This document shows, piece by piece, positions 42,276 through 50,757 of a stretch of 64,000 bases of DNA. Both the position numbers and the translations under genes were made by a program. This stretch comes from Lichenicola sp965198655. Lineage in GTDB: Bacteria > Pseudomonadota > Alphaproteobacteria > Acetobacterales > Acetobacteraceae. Where the stretch lies: the NCBI GenBank assembly GCA_965198655.1, contig OZ240668.1, positions 2,170,001-2,234,000 on the forward strand, written 5' to 3'. The notes below the pieces were generated by a model, which did no database searches, was not told the DNA's origin, and saw only the letters and a list, made by a program, of their open reading frames with translations. How positions within the stretch are numbered: position 1 is the first letter of the stretch; every line of letters begins with the position of its first letter.

Positions 42276-42904
42276 GCGGCCAGCGCGACTATATCCGCGA
42301 CGGGGCGGCGATCTACGCGCGCTCGTTCGCCATCATCCGCTCGGAAGCGGAGCTTGCCCGCTTCGCGGCCGACGAGGTGGCGGTCGCGGTGCGGGTGATC
42401 CACGCCTGCGGCCTGGTCGAGGTGGCGCGGCAGCTCCGCTTCGGCCACGGCTTCGCCCACGCCGCCAGGCAGGCGCTGCGCTCCGGCTGCGCGGTGCTGT
42501 GCGACTCCGAGATGGTGGCGCACGGCATCACCCGCGCCAGGCTGCCGGCGGACAACGCGGTGGTGTGCACGCTGCGGGACCCGGCGACGCCGGAGCGGGC
42601 GCGGGCCATCGGCAACACCCGGTCGGCGGCAGCACTCGACCTGTGGGGCGAGCGGCTCGGCGGCAGCGTGGTCGCGATCGGCAACGCGCCGACCGCGCTG
42701 TTCCGGCTGCTGGAGCTGATCGACGCCGGCGCGCCGGCGCCCGCGGCGGTGATCGGCATGCCGGTCGGCTTCGTGGGGGCGGCGGAATCCAAGGAGGCGC
42801 TGGCGGGCTACGGCCGGCTGCCGTTCGCCACCGTGCTCGGCCGGCAGGGCGGCAGCGCCATGGCGGCGGCCGCGGTGAACGCGCTGGCGAGCGACGTCGA
42901 ATGA
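42272..42904 (+). CDS. cobH: Precorrin-8X methylmutase
   Basis: Moves the C11 methyl group to C12, giving hydrogenobyrinate. The 210-residue protein begins with DYIRDGAAIYARSFAIIRSEAEL. RVIHACGLVEVARQL holds the catalytic His, and CAVLCDSEMVAHGITRARLP, GNAPTALFRLLELID and GMPVGFVGAAESKEAL follow. Length is typical. Coupled to both neighbours by 4-base overlaps. Confidence 0.97.
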   Translation: MSGQRDYIRDGAAIYARSFAIIRSEAELARFAADEVAVAVRVIHACGLVEVARQLRFGHGFAHAARQALRSGCAVLCDSEMVAHGITRARLPADNAVVCTLRDPATPERARAIGNTRSAAALDLWGERLGGSVVAIGNAPTALFRLLELIDAGAPAPAAVIGMPVGFVGAAESKEALAGYGRLPFATVLGRQGGSAMAAAAVNALASDVE

Positions 42905-43641
42905 GCGCCGCCGTGACTCCGGGCACGCTGCACGTGGTCGGCATGGGGCCGGGCGACCCGGAGCTGCTGACGGTGAAGGCGCTGCGGCTGATCGGCGCAG
43001 CACCGGTGGTGGCCTACTTCGCCAAGCGCGGGCGGCTCGGCCATGCCCGCTCCGTCGCCGGCGAGCGGCTGCGGCCGGGGGCGATCGAGCTGCGCTTCGA
43101 GTATCCCTTCACCACCGAACTGCCGGTCGAGGACCCGCGCTATCCGGCCGGGATGGGAATGTTCTACGAGGACTGCGCGCAGCAGGTCGCCGCCCATCTC
43201 GATGCCGGGCGGAACGTGGCGCTGCTGTGCGAGGGGGACCCGTTCTTCTACGGCTCGTCGATGTACGTGTTCGACCGGCTCTCGGCCGACTACCCGCAGG
43301 AGGTCGTGCCGGGCGTCACCGGCATGAGCGGATGCTGGACCGCGGCGGCGATGCCGATCGCGCACGGCGACGACATCCTGTGCGTGCTGCCCGGCACCCT
43401 GGACGAGGACCGGCTGACGGCGCGGCTCGGCGCCTGCGACGCGGCGGTGATCATGAAGGTCGGGCGCAACCTGCCGAAGATACGCCGGGCACTCGACCGC
43501 ACCGGGCTGTCGGAGCGCGCGGTCTACGTCGAGCGCGGCACCCAGCACGGGCAAATGCTGTCGCCGGTCTCGGACATGGACGGACGGGCGGCGCCCTACT
43601 TCTCCATGGTGCTGGTGCCCGGGCGGCAGCGGACGCGATGA
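42901..43641 (+). CDS. cobI: Precorrin-2 C20-methyltransferase
   Basis: SAM-dependent methylation of precorrin-2 to precorrin-3A. The 246-residue protein has the family N-terminus LHVVGMGPGDPELLTVKALR, VALLCEGDPFFYGSSMYVFDRL, VVPGVTGMSGCWTAAAMPIA and LPGTLDEDRL. VIMKVGRNLPKIRRAL follows. ATG 42901 overlaps cobH (ATGA); its stop overlaps cobJ (ATGA). Confidence 0.96.
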   Translation: MSAAVTPGTLHVVGMGPGDPELLTVKALRLIGAAPVVAYFAKRGRLGHARSVAGERLRPGAIELRFEYPFTTELPVEDPRYPAGMGMFYEDCAQQVAAHLDAGRNVALLCEGDPFFYGSSMYVFDRLSADYPQEVVPGVTGMSGCWTAAAMPIAHGDDILCVLPGTLDEDRLTARLGACDAAVIMKVGRNLPKIRRALDRTGLSERAVYVERGTQHGQMLSPVSDMDGRAAPYFSMVLVPGRQRTR

Positions 43642-44402
43642 GCGGATCCGGACGGCTGACGGTGGTCGGATTGGGCCCGGGGGGGCTCGACCTGCGCACG
43701 CCGCAGGCGGACCGGGCGCTGTCGGCGGCGACCGACCTGGTCGGATACCAGCCCTACCTGGACCGCGTCGACGCCGGCCCGGAGGTGGTGCGGCACGGCT
43801 CGGACAACCGGGTCGAGCTCGATCGGGCGCGCCACGCCTTGGGACTGGCGGCGGCGGGACGGAGCGTCTGCGTCGTTTCCTCCGGCGATCCCGGCGTGTT
43901 CGCGATGGCGAGTGCCGTGTTCGAGGCGATCGAGCACGGCGAGGCAGCCTGGCGGGCGCTGGAGGTCGCGGTGGTGCCGGGCATCTCGGCGATGATGGCG
44001 GTGGCGGCCCGGCTCGGCGCGCCGCTGGGCGGCGACTTCTGCGCCATCTCGCTGTCCGACAACCTCAAGCCGTGGCCGGTGGTGCTGCGCCGGCTGCGCG
44101 CGGCGGCGGAGGCCGGCTTCGTGATCGCGCTCTACAACCCCTTGTCGCGGGCACGGCCGTGGCAGCTCGGCGCCGCCTTCGAGGTCCTGCGCGAACTCCT
44201 GCCGGGCACTGTGCCGGTCGCCTTCGCCACCGCTGTCACCCGTCCGGAAGAGCGGATCGTGGTCAAGGCGCTGCGCGACGCCGATCCGGCCGCGGCCGAC
44301 ATGCGCACCCTGGTGCTGGTCGGCTGTCCCGGCACCCGGCTGATCCGGCGCGCGGGTGCGGCACCTTGGCTCTACACCGCGCGCAGCGTGCCGGCCTCCT
44401 GA
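43638..44402 (+). CDS. cobJ: Precorrin-3B C17-methyltransferase
   Basis: Methylates C17 and drives ring contraction to precorrin-4. The 254-residue protein has LTVVGLGPGGLDLRTPQA, DLVGYQPYLDRV, VCVVSSGDPGVFAMASAVFE, VVPGISAMMAVAARLGAPLG and FCAISLSDNLKPWPVV. FVIALYNPLSRARPWQL completes the signature. The last 31 bases overlap the end of cobK on the opposite strand. Confidence 0.96.
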   Translation: MSGSGRLTVVGLGPGGLDLRTPQADRALSAATDLVGYQPYLDRVDAGPEVVRHGSDNRVELDRARHALGLAAAGRSVCVVSSGDPGVFAMASAVFEAIEHGEAAWRALEVAVVPGISAMMAVAARLGAPLGGDFCAISLSDNLKPWPVVLRRLRAAAEAGFVIALYNPLSRARPWQLGAAFEVLRELLPGTVPVAFATAVTRPEERIVVKALRDADPAAADMRTLVLVGCPGTRLIRRAGAAPWLYTARSVPAS

Positions 44403-45142
44403 TGGCGCCGCTCCAGCCAGGACAGGGCCTCCTGGAAGGTCGCCACGCTCGGGCCGGGCGCCGATGCGGGTCGTGCGACCATCACCACCGGCAGCCCGGC
44501 GTCCCGCGCGGCCACCAGCTTGGCGGCGGTCGCGTCGCCGCCGGAGTTCTTGGTGACCAGCACCTCGATCCGGTGCTGGAGCAGCAGCGCCCGCTCCTCG
44601 GGCAGCGCGAACGGCCCGCGTGCGCTCAGGACCACGCTGTCGCGTGGCAACGCCTCGGGCAGGGGCCTGTCGACGCTGCGGACGAGGTAGTGGTGTTGTG
44701 GATGGGCGGCGAAGGGGGTCAGCTCCTGCCGGCCGATCGTCAGCAGCACGCGCCGCGGCGGCACGCCGATCGCCGAAGCGGCGGCTTCCATGTCCGGCAC
44801 GATGGTCCAGCGGTCACCTGCCGCGGGCACCCAGGCCAGCCGGTCGATCCGCAGCGTCGGGATGCCGGTCTCGGCTGCCGCAGCGAGGGTGTTGCGGCTG
44901 ATCCGCCGCGCGAAGGGGTGGGTGGCGTCGACCAGGGCGTCGGTGCCGGCCTCCTGCAGCCAGCGGCCCAGCCCGTCCACGCCGCCGAAGCCGCCGATGC
45001 GCACCGGGATCGCCGGCAGCAGCGGCGTTCGCGTCGTGCCGGCCAGCGACAAGGTGGGCGTGAACCGTGGGTCGCCCGCCAATGCTGCGGCCAGCGCGTT
45101 CGCCTCGGTGGTGCCGCCGAGGATCAGCACCCGTGTCGCCAC
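44372..45142 (-). CDS. cobK: Precorrin-6A reductase
   Basis: NADPH-dependent reduction of precorrin-6A to dihydro-precorrin-6. The 256-residue protein reads TRVLILGGTTEANALAAALA from GTG 45142, then VRIGGFGGVDGLGRWL, VDATHPFARRISRNTL, RRVLLTIGRQELTPF and LVTKNSGGDATAAKLVAARD. It is the only gene of the block on the minus strand, so it splits the operon: cobL starts divergently 23 bases away, and its 3' end overlaps cobJ by 31 bases. Confidence 0.94.
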   Translation of the reverse strand: MATRVLILGGTTEANALAAALAGDPRFTPTLSLAGTTRTPLLPAIPVRIGGFGGVDGLGRWLQEAGTDALVDATHPFARRISRNTLAAAAETGIPTLRIDRLAWVPAAGDRWTIVPDMEAAASAIGVPPRRVLLTIGRQELTPFAAHPQHHYLVRSVDRPLPEALPRDSVVLSARGPFALPEERALLLQHRIEVLVTKNSGGDATAAKLVAARDAGLPVVMVARPASAPGPSVATFQEALSWLERRHQEAGTLRAV

Positions 45143-45165
45143 CCGTTCCCCTTCTGGCTGCCGGC

Positions 45166-46374
45166 ATGACGCCCTGGCTCGCCATCCTCGGTATCGGCGA
45201 GGACGGTGTCGAGGCGCTGCCGCCCGAGTCGCGGGCACTGCTGAGCGGCGCCGGGCTGGTGGTGGGCGGCGCGCGTCACCTCCTGCTGGCGGCAAGGTTG
45301 ATCCGCGGCGACAGGCTGCCCTGGCCGAGCCCGATCGAGGACGCCGTGCCGGCGATCCTGTCGCGCCGTGGCGAGAAGGTGGCGGTGCTGGCCTCGGGCG
45401 ACCCGTTCTGCTTCGGCGTCGGCAGCCTGCTCATGCGTCACGTGGCGGCGGACGAGATGCTGTGCCGGCCGGCGCCGTCGGCGTTCTCGCTCGCCTGCGC
45501 CCGGCTCGGCTGGGCGATGCAGGACACCGCACTGCTGTCGGTGTGCGGCCGGCCGGTGGAGGCGCTGCGTCCGGCGTTGCAGCCAGGCGCGCGGCTGCTG
45601 GTGCTGTCCGCGGACGAGACCTCCCCATCGGCGGTGGCGGCGCTGCTGTGCCGGCACGGGTTCGGCGGCTCGGTGCTGCACCTGCTGGAAGCGCTGGGGG
45701 GCCCGGGCGAGCGGATCAGGCGGCAGCGTGCCGACGCGCCGTTGCCGTCGGACGTCGGCCGGTTGAACCTGCTGGGCGTGGCGCTGGCCGCGGGTCCGGA
45801 GGTGTCCGCGATCCCGCTTCGCGCCGGCCTGCCGGACTCGTGCTTCGCCCATGACGGGCAGTTGACCAAGCGCGAGATACGGGCCGCCACCCTGTCCGCC
45901 CTGTCGCCGCGTCGGGGCGAGGTGCTGTGGGACGTCGGCTGCGGCTCCGGGTCGGTGGGGATCGAGTGGATGCTTTGCCACCCGAGCAACCGGGCCTGGG
46001 CGCTGGAACCGCAGCCGGACCGGGCGGCACGGGCGCGAAACAACGCCGCCGCGCTGGGCGTGCCGGGGCTGGTGGTGGCGGACGCCGCCGCGCCGGACGG
46101 GTTCGACGGGCTGCCGCCGCCCGACGCGGTGTTCGTCGGCGGCGGCGCCACCGTGCCGGGCGTGCTGGACCGGGCCTGGGCGGCGCTCGGTCCGGGCGGG
46201 CGGCTGGTCGCGAACGCGGTGACGATCGAGACCGAGCGGGCGCTGCTCGACCTCCACGGGCGGCTGGGCGGCGACCTGACCCGGCTGTCGGTGGAGCGGC
46301 TGGACCGGATCGGCACCATGCACGGGTATCGGCCGGCGATGACCGTCACCCAGTTCGCGGCGTGGAAGCAGTGA
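45166..46374 (+). CDS. cobL: Precorrin-6Y methyltransferase/decarboxylase CobL (CbiE-CbiT fusion)
   Basis: Methylates C5 and C15 and decarboxylates the acetate at C12. The 402-residue protein fuses two domains: CbiE-like at about 1-200 (LAILGIGEDGVEALPPESRA, VAVLASGDPFCFGVGSLLM) and CbiT-like SAM methyltransferase after that (HDGQLTKREIRAATLSAL, VLWDVGCGSGSVGIEW, DAVFVGGG). It is the first gene of the second plus-strand run and needs a promoter inside or near the 23-base gap to cobK, or within cobK. Confidence 0.96.
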   Translation: MTPWLAILGIGEDGVEALPPESRALLSGAGLVVGGARHLLLAARLIRGDRLPWPSPIEDAVPAILSRRGEKVAVLASGDPFCFGVGSLLMRHVAADEMLCRPAPSAFSLACARLGWAMQDTALLSVCGRPVEALRPALQPGARLLVLSADETSPSAVAALLCRHGFGGSVLHLLEALGGPGERIRRQRADAPLPSDVGRLNLLGVALAAGPEVSAIPLRAGLPDSCFAHDGQLTKREIRAATLSALSPRRGEVLWDVGCGSGSVGIEWMLCHPSNRAWALEPQPDRAARARNNAAALGVPGLVVADAAAPDGFDGLPPPDAVFVGGGATVPGVLDRAWAALGPGGRLVANAVTIETERALLDLHGRLGGDLTRLSVERLDRIGTMHGYRPAMTVTQFAAWKQ

Positions 46375-46748
46375 TCGCGGCCGGGATCGGGCTGCGGCCG
46401 GGTGCCGCCGCCGCCGAGATCGCAGCCTTGGTGGAACGGGCGGCCCGGTGCTCCGGCCGCGATCCCTCGGTGCTGGCGGTGCCGCCATTCCGGGACGGCG
46501 AGCCCGGGCCGCGCACTGCGGCGGTTCTGCTGTCGCTGGAGCTGCGCGTCGTCGCGGCGGACGCGCTGGAGGCGGCGCAGGGGCGCTGCCGGACCCGCTC
46601 GGCACGGGCGGAGGCGCAGGTCGGGGTGGCGTCGGTCGCAGAGGGCTGCGCCTTGGCCGGGGCCGGCCCGGGATCGCGGCTCCTGTTGCCGCGGATCGCC
46701 TCGGGCAACGTCACCTGCGCCCTGGCCGAGTCGGCCGAACCGCCATGA
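46371..46748 (+). CDS. cobE: Cobalamin biosynthesis protein CobE (CbiG C-terminal-like)
   Basis: A 125-residue protein matching the CobE/CbiG C-terminal domain: AAGIGLRPGAAAAEIAALVE, VLAVPPFRDGEPGPRTAAVL, ARAEAQVGVASVAEGCALAGAG and LLLPRIASGNVTCALA. CobE is needed for aerobic B12 synthesis, but its exact step is not settled. GTG start overlapping cobL (GTGA), stop overlapping cobM (ATGA). Confidence 0.88.
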   Translation: MIAAGIGLRPGAAAAEIAALVERAARCSGRDPSVLAVPPFRDGEPGPRTAAVLLSLELRVVAADALEAAQGRCRTRSARAEAQVGVASVAEGCALAGAGPGSRLLLPRIASGNVTCALAESAEPP

Positions 46749-47497
46749 CGGTGCACTTCATCGGCGCCGGCCCCGGGGCGCCCGACCTGCTGACCCTGCG
46801 CGGGCGCGACCTGCTCGCCCGCTGCCCGGTCTGCCTGTACGCTGGCTCGATCGTGCCGCGGGCGATGCTGGCGCATTGCCCGGAGGATGCGCGCCTGGTC
46901 GACACCGCCGGGCTCACCCTGGACGCGATCGAGGCGGAATACGCCGCCGCCTTCGCCGCCGGGCACGAGGTGGCGCGGCTGCATTCCGGCGACCTGTCGA
47001 TCTGGAGCGCGGTCGCCGAGCAGATACGCCGCCTGCGCCGACGCGGCATCCCGTACACGCTGACCCCGGGGGTGCCGGCATTCGCCGCCGCGGCCGCAGC
47101 GCTGGAGCGAGAGCTGACGGTGCCGGAGGTGGCGCAGAGCGTGGTGCTGACCCGCGTGTCCGGCCGCGCCTCCGCCGTGCCGGAGACCGAGTCCCTGGCC
47201 GCCTTCGGGGCCACCGGCGCCACGCTGGCGATCCACCTCGCGATCCACGCGCTGGACCGCATGGTGGCCGAGCTGACCCCGTCGCACGGGAGCGAGTGTC
47301 CGGTCGCGGTGGTGGTGCGGGCGTCCTGGCCGGACCAGCGCATCGTCCGCGGCACGCTGGGCAGCATCGCCGGGCTCATGGCAGCGGAGCCGGCCGAGCG
47401 CACCGCCCTGGTGCTGGTCGGGCGGGCGCTCGAGGCGGACGGGTTCCGCGACAGCGCGCTCTACGACCCGGGCCATCGCAGGCGGTTCCGGGAATGA
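46745..47497 (+). CDS. cobM: Precorrin-4 C11-methyltransferase
   Basis: SAM-dependent methylation of precorrin-4 at C11. The 250-residue protein has VHFIGAGPGAPDLLTLRGRD, VCLYAGSIVPRAMLAHCP, VARLHSGDLSIWSAVAEQI, PYTLTPGVPAFAAAAAALE and LTRVSGRASAVPETESL. The stop overlaps the ATG of a 46-codon frame (ATGA). Confidence 0.96.
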   Translation: MTVHFIGAGPGAPDLLTLRGRDLLARCPVCLYAGSIVPRAMLAHCPEDARLVDTAGLTLDAIEAEYAAAFAAGHEVARLHSGDLSIWSAVAEQIRRLRRRGIPYTLTPGVPAFAAAAAALERELTVPEVAQSVVLTRVSGRASAVPETESLAAFGATGATLAIHLAIHALDRMVAELTPSHGSECPVAVVVRASWPDQRIVRGTLGSIAGLMAAEPAERTALVLVGRALEADGFRDSALYDPGHRRRFRE

Positions 47498-47634
47498 GCC
47501 GGGTGCGCCGGGAGGAACGGCGTAGGTCCCTGCCCCATGCGGCCGGCATCAGGGCAGGCGCCGGGCGCGTGAGGATCGGCGTGTCCTCCCCGCTTCGCGT
47601 CGGCCGCATTGCCCGTCGAGGAACCCGCCCATGA
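47494..47634 (+). CDS. 46-residue arginine-rich frame between cobM and cobB
   Basis: The ATG at 47494 overlaps the cobM stop (ATGA) and its own TGA overlaps the cobB ATG (ATGA), the same junction type that links the other cob genes. The product starts MSRVRREERRRSLPHAAGIR and ends RIARRGTRP, with about 14 arginines and no recognised domain. It may only couple cobB translation to cobM, or be a real small basic protein. Arginine richness is also what a non-coding frame gives in GC-rich DNA, so confidence is limited. Confidence 0.4.
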   Translation: MSRVRREERRRSLPHAAGIRAGAGRVRIGVSSPLRVGRIARRGTRP

Positions 47635-48965
47635 CCCCGCGCGGCTTGTTGATCGCCGCCCCGCGCTCGGGCGGCGGCAAGACCACGGTGACGCTGGCCC
47701 TGCTGGCCGGGCTGCGCTGGCGGGGCCTCGCGGTCCGCGCCGCCAAGTCCGGACCGGACTACATCGATCCCGCGTTCCACCAGGCGGCTTCGGGGGAGCC
47801 GAGCCTCACCCTGGACAGTTGGGCGATGCCGCCGGCGCTGCTGGACGCGACGCTGGCCGAGGCGGCGGACGGAGCGGAGCTGCTGCTGGTGGAGTCCGCG
47901 ATGGGCCTGTTCGACGGCGTCGACGGTTCTGCCGGCCGTCGCGGCAGCGCCGCCGACCTGGCGGCGCGGTTCGGCCTGCCGGTGCTGCTGGTGCTCGACA
48001 TCTCCGGCCAGTCGCAAACGGTGGCCGCGGTCGCGCGGGGCTTCGCGACGCACGACCCGGCGGTGCGGCTGGCAGGCGTGGTGCTGAACCGGGTGGCCTC
48101 CTTGCGCCACCACGCCGGGGCGGCGTCGGCGTTGCGCGAGGCCGGGATCCCGCTGCTCGGCAGCATCAGCCGCAACCCGGCGCTGGCCCTGCCGGAACGC
48201 CATCTCGGGCTGGTGCAGGCACGCGAGCACGATGCCCTGCCGGGCTTCTTGGCGACGCTGGCCGCGACCGCGGAGCGGGACCTCGACCTCGGCGGCATCC
48301 TCGCCGCCGCCGCTCCGCTCGGCCTCCCGCCGGGGGTGGACGCGGAACCGGCGCTGCCGCCGCCGGGGCAGCGGATCGCGGTGGCGGACGACGCGGCGTT
48401 CTCGTTCCTGTACGGCCATCTCGCGGCCGGATGGCGACGCGCCGGCGCCGAGCTGCTCCCGTTCTCGCCGCTGGCGGACCAGGCGCCGCCGGACGACGCC
48501 GATTGCTGCTGGCTGCCCGGCGGCTATCCGGAGCTGCACGCGGGACAACTATCGGCCGCTACGCGGTTCCGCGACGGGCTGCGCTCATTCGCCGCCACCC
48601 GGCCGGTGCACGGCGAATGCGGCGGCTACATGGTGCTGGGCAGCGCGCTGACCGACGCGGCCGGGATCGGTCACCCGATGACCGGCCTGCTCGGCCACGC
48701 CACCAGCTTCGCCGAGCGCCGCCTGCATCTCGGCTATCGCGCCGCCCGGCTGCTGGCGGATTCGGCGGTGGGACCGGCGGGGGCCGAGCTGCGCGGGCAC
48801 GAGTTCCATTACGCCTCGGTGACCGACCCGGGCGTGGACCCGCCGCTGGCGACGCTCGCCGACGCCGCCGGCGCAGCACTCGGCGCCGCGGGCGGGCGTC
48901 GCGGGCTCGTGTCCGGCTCGTTCTTCCACGCCATCGCGCTGCAGCCGGACCAGTCCGGCTCGTGA
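47631..48965 (+). CDS. cobB: Cobyrinate/hydrogenobyrinate a,c-diamide synthase
   Basis: Glutamine- and ATP-dependent amidation at carboxylates a and c. The 444-residue protein has the P-loop LIAAPRSGGGKTTVTLALLAGL, SGPDYIDPAFH, ESAMGLFDGVDG and the C-terminal amidotransferase domain with VHGECGGYMVLG (Cys) and GHEFHYAS (His). In the aerobic route it acts on hydrogenobyrinate before cobalt insertion. GTGA overlap with the next gene. Confidence 0.96.
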   Translation: MTPRGLLIAAPRSGGGKTTVTLALLAGLRWRGLAVRAAKSGPDYIDPAFHQAASGEPSLTLDSWAMPPALLDATLAEAADGAELLLVESAMGLFDGVDGSAGRRGSAADLAARFGLPVLLVLDISGQSQTVAAVARGFATHDPAVRLAGVVLNRVASLRHHAGAASALREAGIPLLGSISRNPALALPERHLGLVQAREHDALPGFLATLAATAERDLDLGGILAAAAPLGLPPGVDAEPALPPPGQRIAVADDAAFSFLYGHLAAGWRRAGAELLPFSPLADQAPPDDADCCWLPGGYPELHAGQLSAATRFRDGLRSFAATRPVHGECGGYMVLGSALTDAAGIGHPMTGLLGHATSFAERRLHLGYRAARLLADSAVGPAGAELRGHEFHYASVTDPGVDPPLATLADAAGAALGAAGGRRGLVSGSFFHAIALQPDQSGS

Positions 48966-49978
48966 GCCCCATCTCCGACCTAGAGGCCCTTCGCGGCCTG
49001 TGCCTCGATCTTCCCGAGGGCGACCCGGCGGCCGAAGCGGCGGCGCTGCGCAGGCAGGACCGGCTCACCAAGCCGCAGGGAAGCCTCGGTCGGCTGGAGG
49101 AGCTGGCGGCCTGGCTGGCGCGCTGGCAGGGGCGGACGGTGCCGCGCCTCGACCGGGTGGAGATCCTGGTGTTCGCCGGCAACCACGGCGTGACCGCGCA
49201 GGGCGTGTCGCCGTTCCCGCCGGAGGTGACGGCGCAGATGGTGGCGAACTTCGCCGCCGGCGGGGCCGCGATCAACCAGTTGGCGCGGGTGGCGGATGCG
49301 TCGCTGCGCGTGGTCGAGCTGGCGGGGCTGCGGCCGTGCGGCGATATCACCCGGGAAGCCGCGATGGACGAGGCGGAGTTCCTCCACGCGGTCGCGGTCG
49401 GACGGGCGGCGGTGGGACCGGGGATCGACCTGCTCTGCCTGGGCGAGATGGGAATCGGCAACACCACCGCGGCGGCGGCCCTGTGCGCGGCGCTGTTCGG
49501 CGGCACCGGCGCCGACTGGGCCGGGCGCGGCACCGGTCTGGACGATGCGGGGCTGGCCCGAAAGGCGGCGGCGATCGACCGGGCGCTGGCGCTGCACGGC
49601 GCGGCGCTCGCGGACCCGCTGCAGGCGGCGCGGCGGGTCGGCGGGTTCGAGCTGGCGGCGCTGCTGGGTGCAACGCTGGCGGCGCGGCAGCGGGGGATCC
49701 CGGTGCTGCTGGACGGGTTCGTGTGCACCGCCGCTGCAGCACCCCTGGCGCGGCTGCATCCGGGCGGTCTCGACCACGCGCGCGCCGCGCATCGCTCGGC
49801 CGAGGCCGGGCACCGCGCGCTGCTGTTGTCGCTCGGGCTTTCTCCGCTGCTCGATCTCGGCATGCGGCTCGGCGAGGGGTCCGGCGCCGCGCTGGCGGTC
49901 CTGTCCTGCCGGGCCGCCTGGGCTTGCCATGCCGGCATGGCGTCGTTCGAGGAGGCCGGCGTGTCCGGCCGCGCGTGA
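48962..49978 (+). CDS. cobT: Nicotinate-nucleotide-dimethylbenzimidazole phosphoribosyltransferase
   Basis: Makes alpha-ribazole phosphate, the lower-ligand precursor (CobU in Pseudomonas naming; not the chelatase CobT). The 338-residue protein has RRQDRLTKPQGSLGRLEELA, VFAGNHGVTAQGVSPFPPEVT, LLCLGEMGIGNTTAAAAL, and VLLDGFVCTAAAAPLARL. LDLGMRLGEGSGAALA lies near the end with the catalytic Glu. GTG start overlapping cobB. Confidence 0.95.
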   Translation: MSPISDLEALRGLCLDLPEGDPAAEAAALRRQDRLTKPQGSLGRLEELAAWLARWQGRTVPRLDRVEILVFAGNHGVTAQGVSPFPPEVTAQMVANFAAGGAAINQLARVADASLRVVELAGLRPCGDITREAAMDEAEFLHAVAVGRAAVGPGIDLLCLGEMGIGNTTAAAALCAALFGGTGADWAGRGTGLDDAGLARKAAAIDRALALHGAALADPLQAARRVGGFELAALLGATLAARQRGIPVLLDGFVCTAAAAPLARLHPGGLDHARAAHRSAEAGHRALLLSLGLSPLLDLGMRLGEGSGAALAVLSCRAAWACHAGMASFEEAGVSGRA

Positions 49979-50733
49979 CCCCGGTCCGCGACCTGCGCTG
50001 CGACCTCGCCTGCGGGTTCGGGCTGCTGACCCGGTTGCCGGTCGGCTGGCTCCTGCCGCAAGGCCAGCCCTATCGGCCGGCGCGCGCGGTCTGGATCTAC
50101 CCGCTGGCGGGGCTGGCGGTGGGCGCCGTGTCCGCCCTCGTGGTCTCCATCGGGAGCCGTGTCGGGATGCCGCGGCTGCTGGCTGCGGCCTGGAGCGTCG
50201 CGGTCGCGGTGATGCTCACCGGCGGGCTGCACGAGGACGGGCTCGCCGACACCGCCGACGGGTTCGGCGGCGGACGCACGCGCGAGCGCCGGCTGGAGAT
50301 CATGCGCGACAGCCGGATCGGCAGCTACGGGGCGGTGGCGCTGGTGTTGTCGCTGGGGATACGCGTGGCCGCGATCGCTGCGCTGCCGCCGGCACGGGCC
50401 TGGGCGGCGCTGCTGGTGGCGGGCGCCCTGTCCCGCGCCGCGATGCTGCCGGTGCTGGCGCTGCTGCCTCCGGCGCGTGGCGACGGGCTCGGGAGGATGC
50501 TCGATCGAGTCCCGCACCAGGCGGTGGCGGCGGGAACGCTGATCGCGGCGGCCGTTTCCATGATCCTGATCCCGCCAGTCCGGGCGGCCTTCACGCTGGC
50601 GGCGGCCGCCCTGGTGGGGGTGGGGGTCGCGACGCTGGCCGGCCGACGGATCGGCGGACAGACTGGGGACGTGCTCGGCGCCTGCTGCGTCGTGGCGGAC
50701 TGCGTCGTGCTGACGGTGCTGGCCGCCGGCTGA
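49975..50733 (+). CDS. cobS: Adenosylcobinamide-GDP ribazoletransferase (cobalamin synthase)
   Basis: Membrane enzyme that joins adenosylcobinamide-GDP and alpha-ribazole (phosphate) to give cobalamin (CobV in Pseudomonas naming). The 252-residue polytopic protein has LLTRLPVGWLLPQG, AVWIYPLAGLAVGAV, GGLHEDGLADTADGFGGGRT with metal-binding acids, and MRDSRIGSYGAVALVLSL. Several membrane helices follow. Last gene of the large cob run; a convergent hairpin overlaps its end. Confidence 0.95.
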   Translation: MTPVRDLRCDLACGFGLLTRLPVGWLLPQGQPYRPARAVWIYPLAGLAVGAVSALVVSIGSRVGMPRLLAAAWSVAVAVMLTGGLHEDGLADTADGFGGGRTRERRLEIMRDSRIGSYGAVALVLSLGIRVAAIAALPPARAWAALLVAGALSRAAMLPVLALLPPARGDGLGRMLDRVPHQAVAAGTLIAAAVSMILIPPVRAAFTLAAAALVGVGVATLAGRRIGGQTGDVLGACCVVADCVVLTVLAAG

Positions 50734-50757
50734 CGCGGATCGCAGGCGTCAGGCGGC
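50725..50757. terminator. Bidirectional hairpin after cobS
   Basis: GCCGGCTGACGC (50725-50736) pairs with GCGTCAGGCGGC (50746-50757) with one mismatch across a 9-base loop. The arms contain the stop codons of cobS and of the convergent DUF1127 gene, so the structure probably ends both transcripts. Confidence 0.5.
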
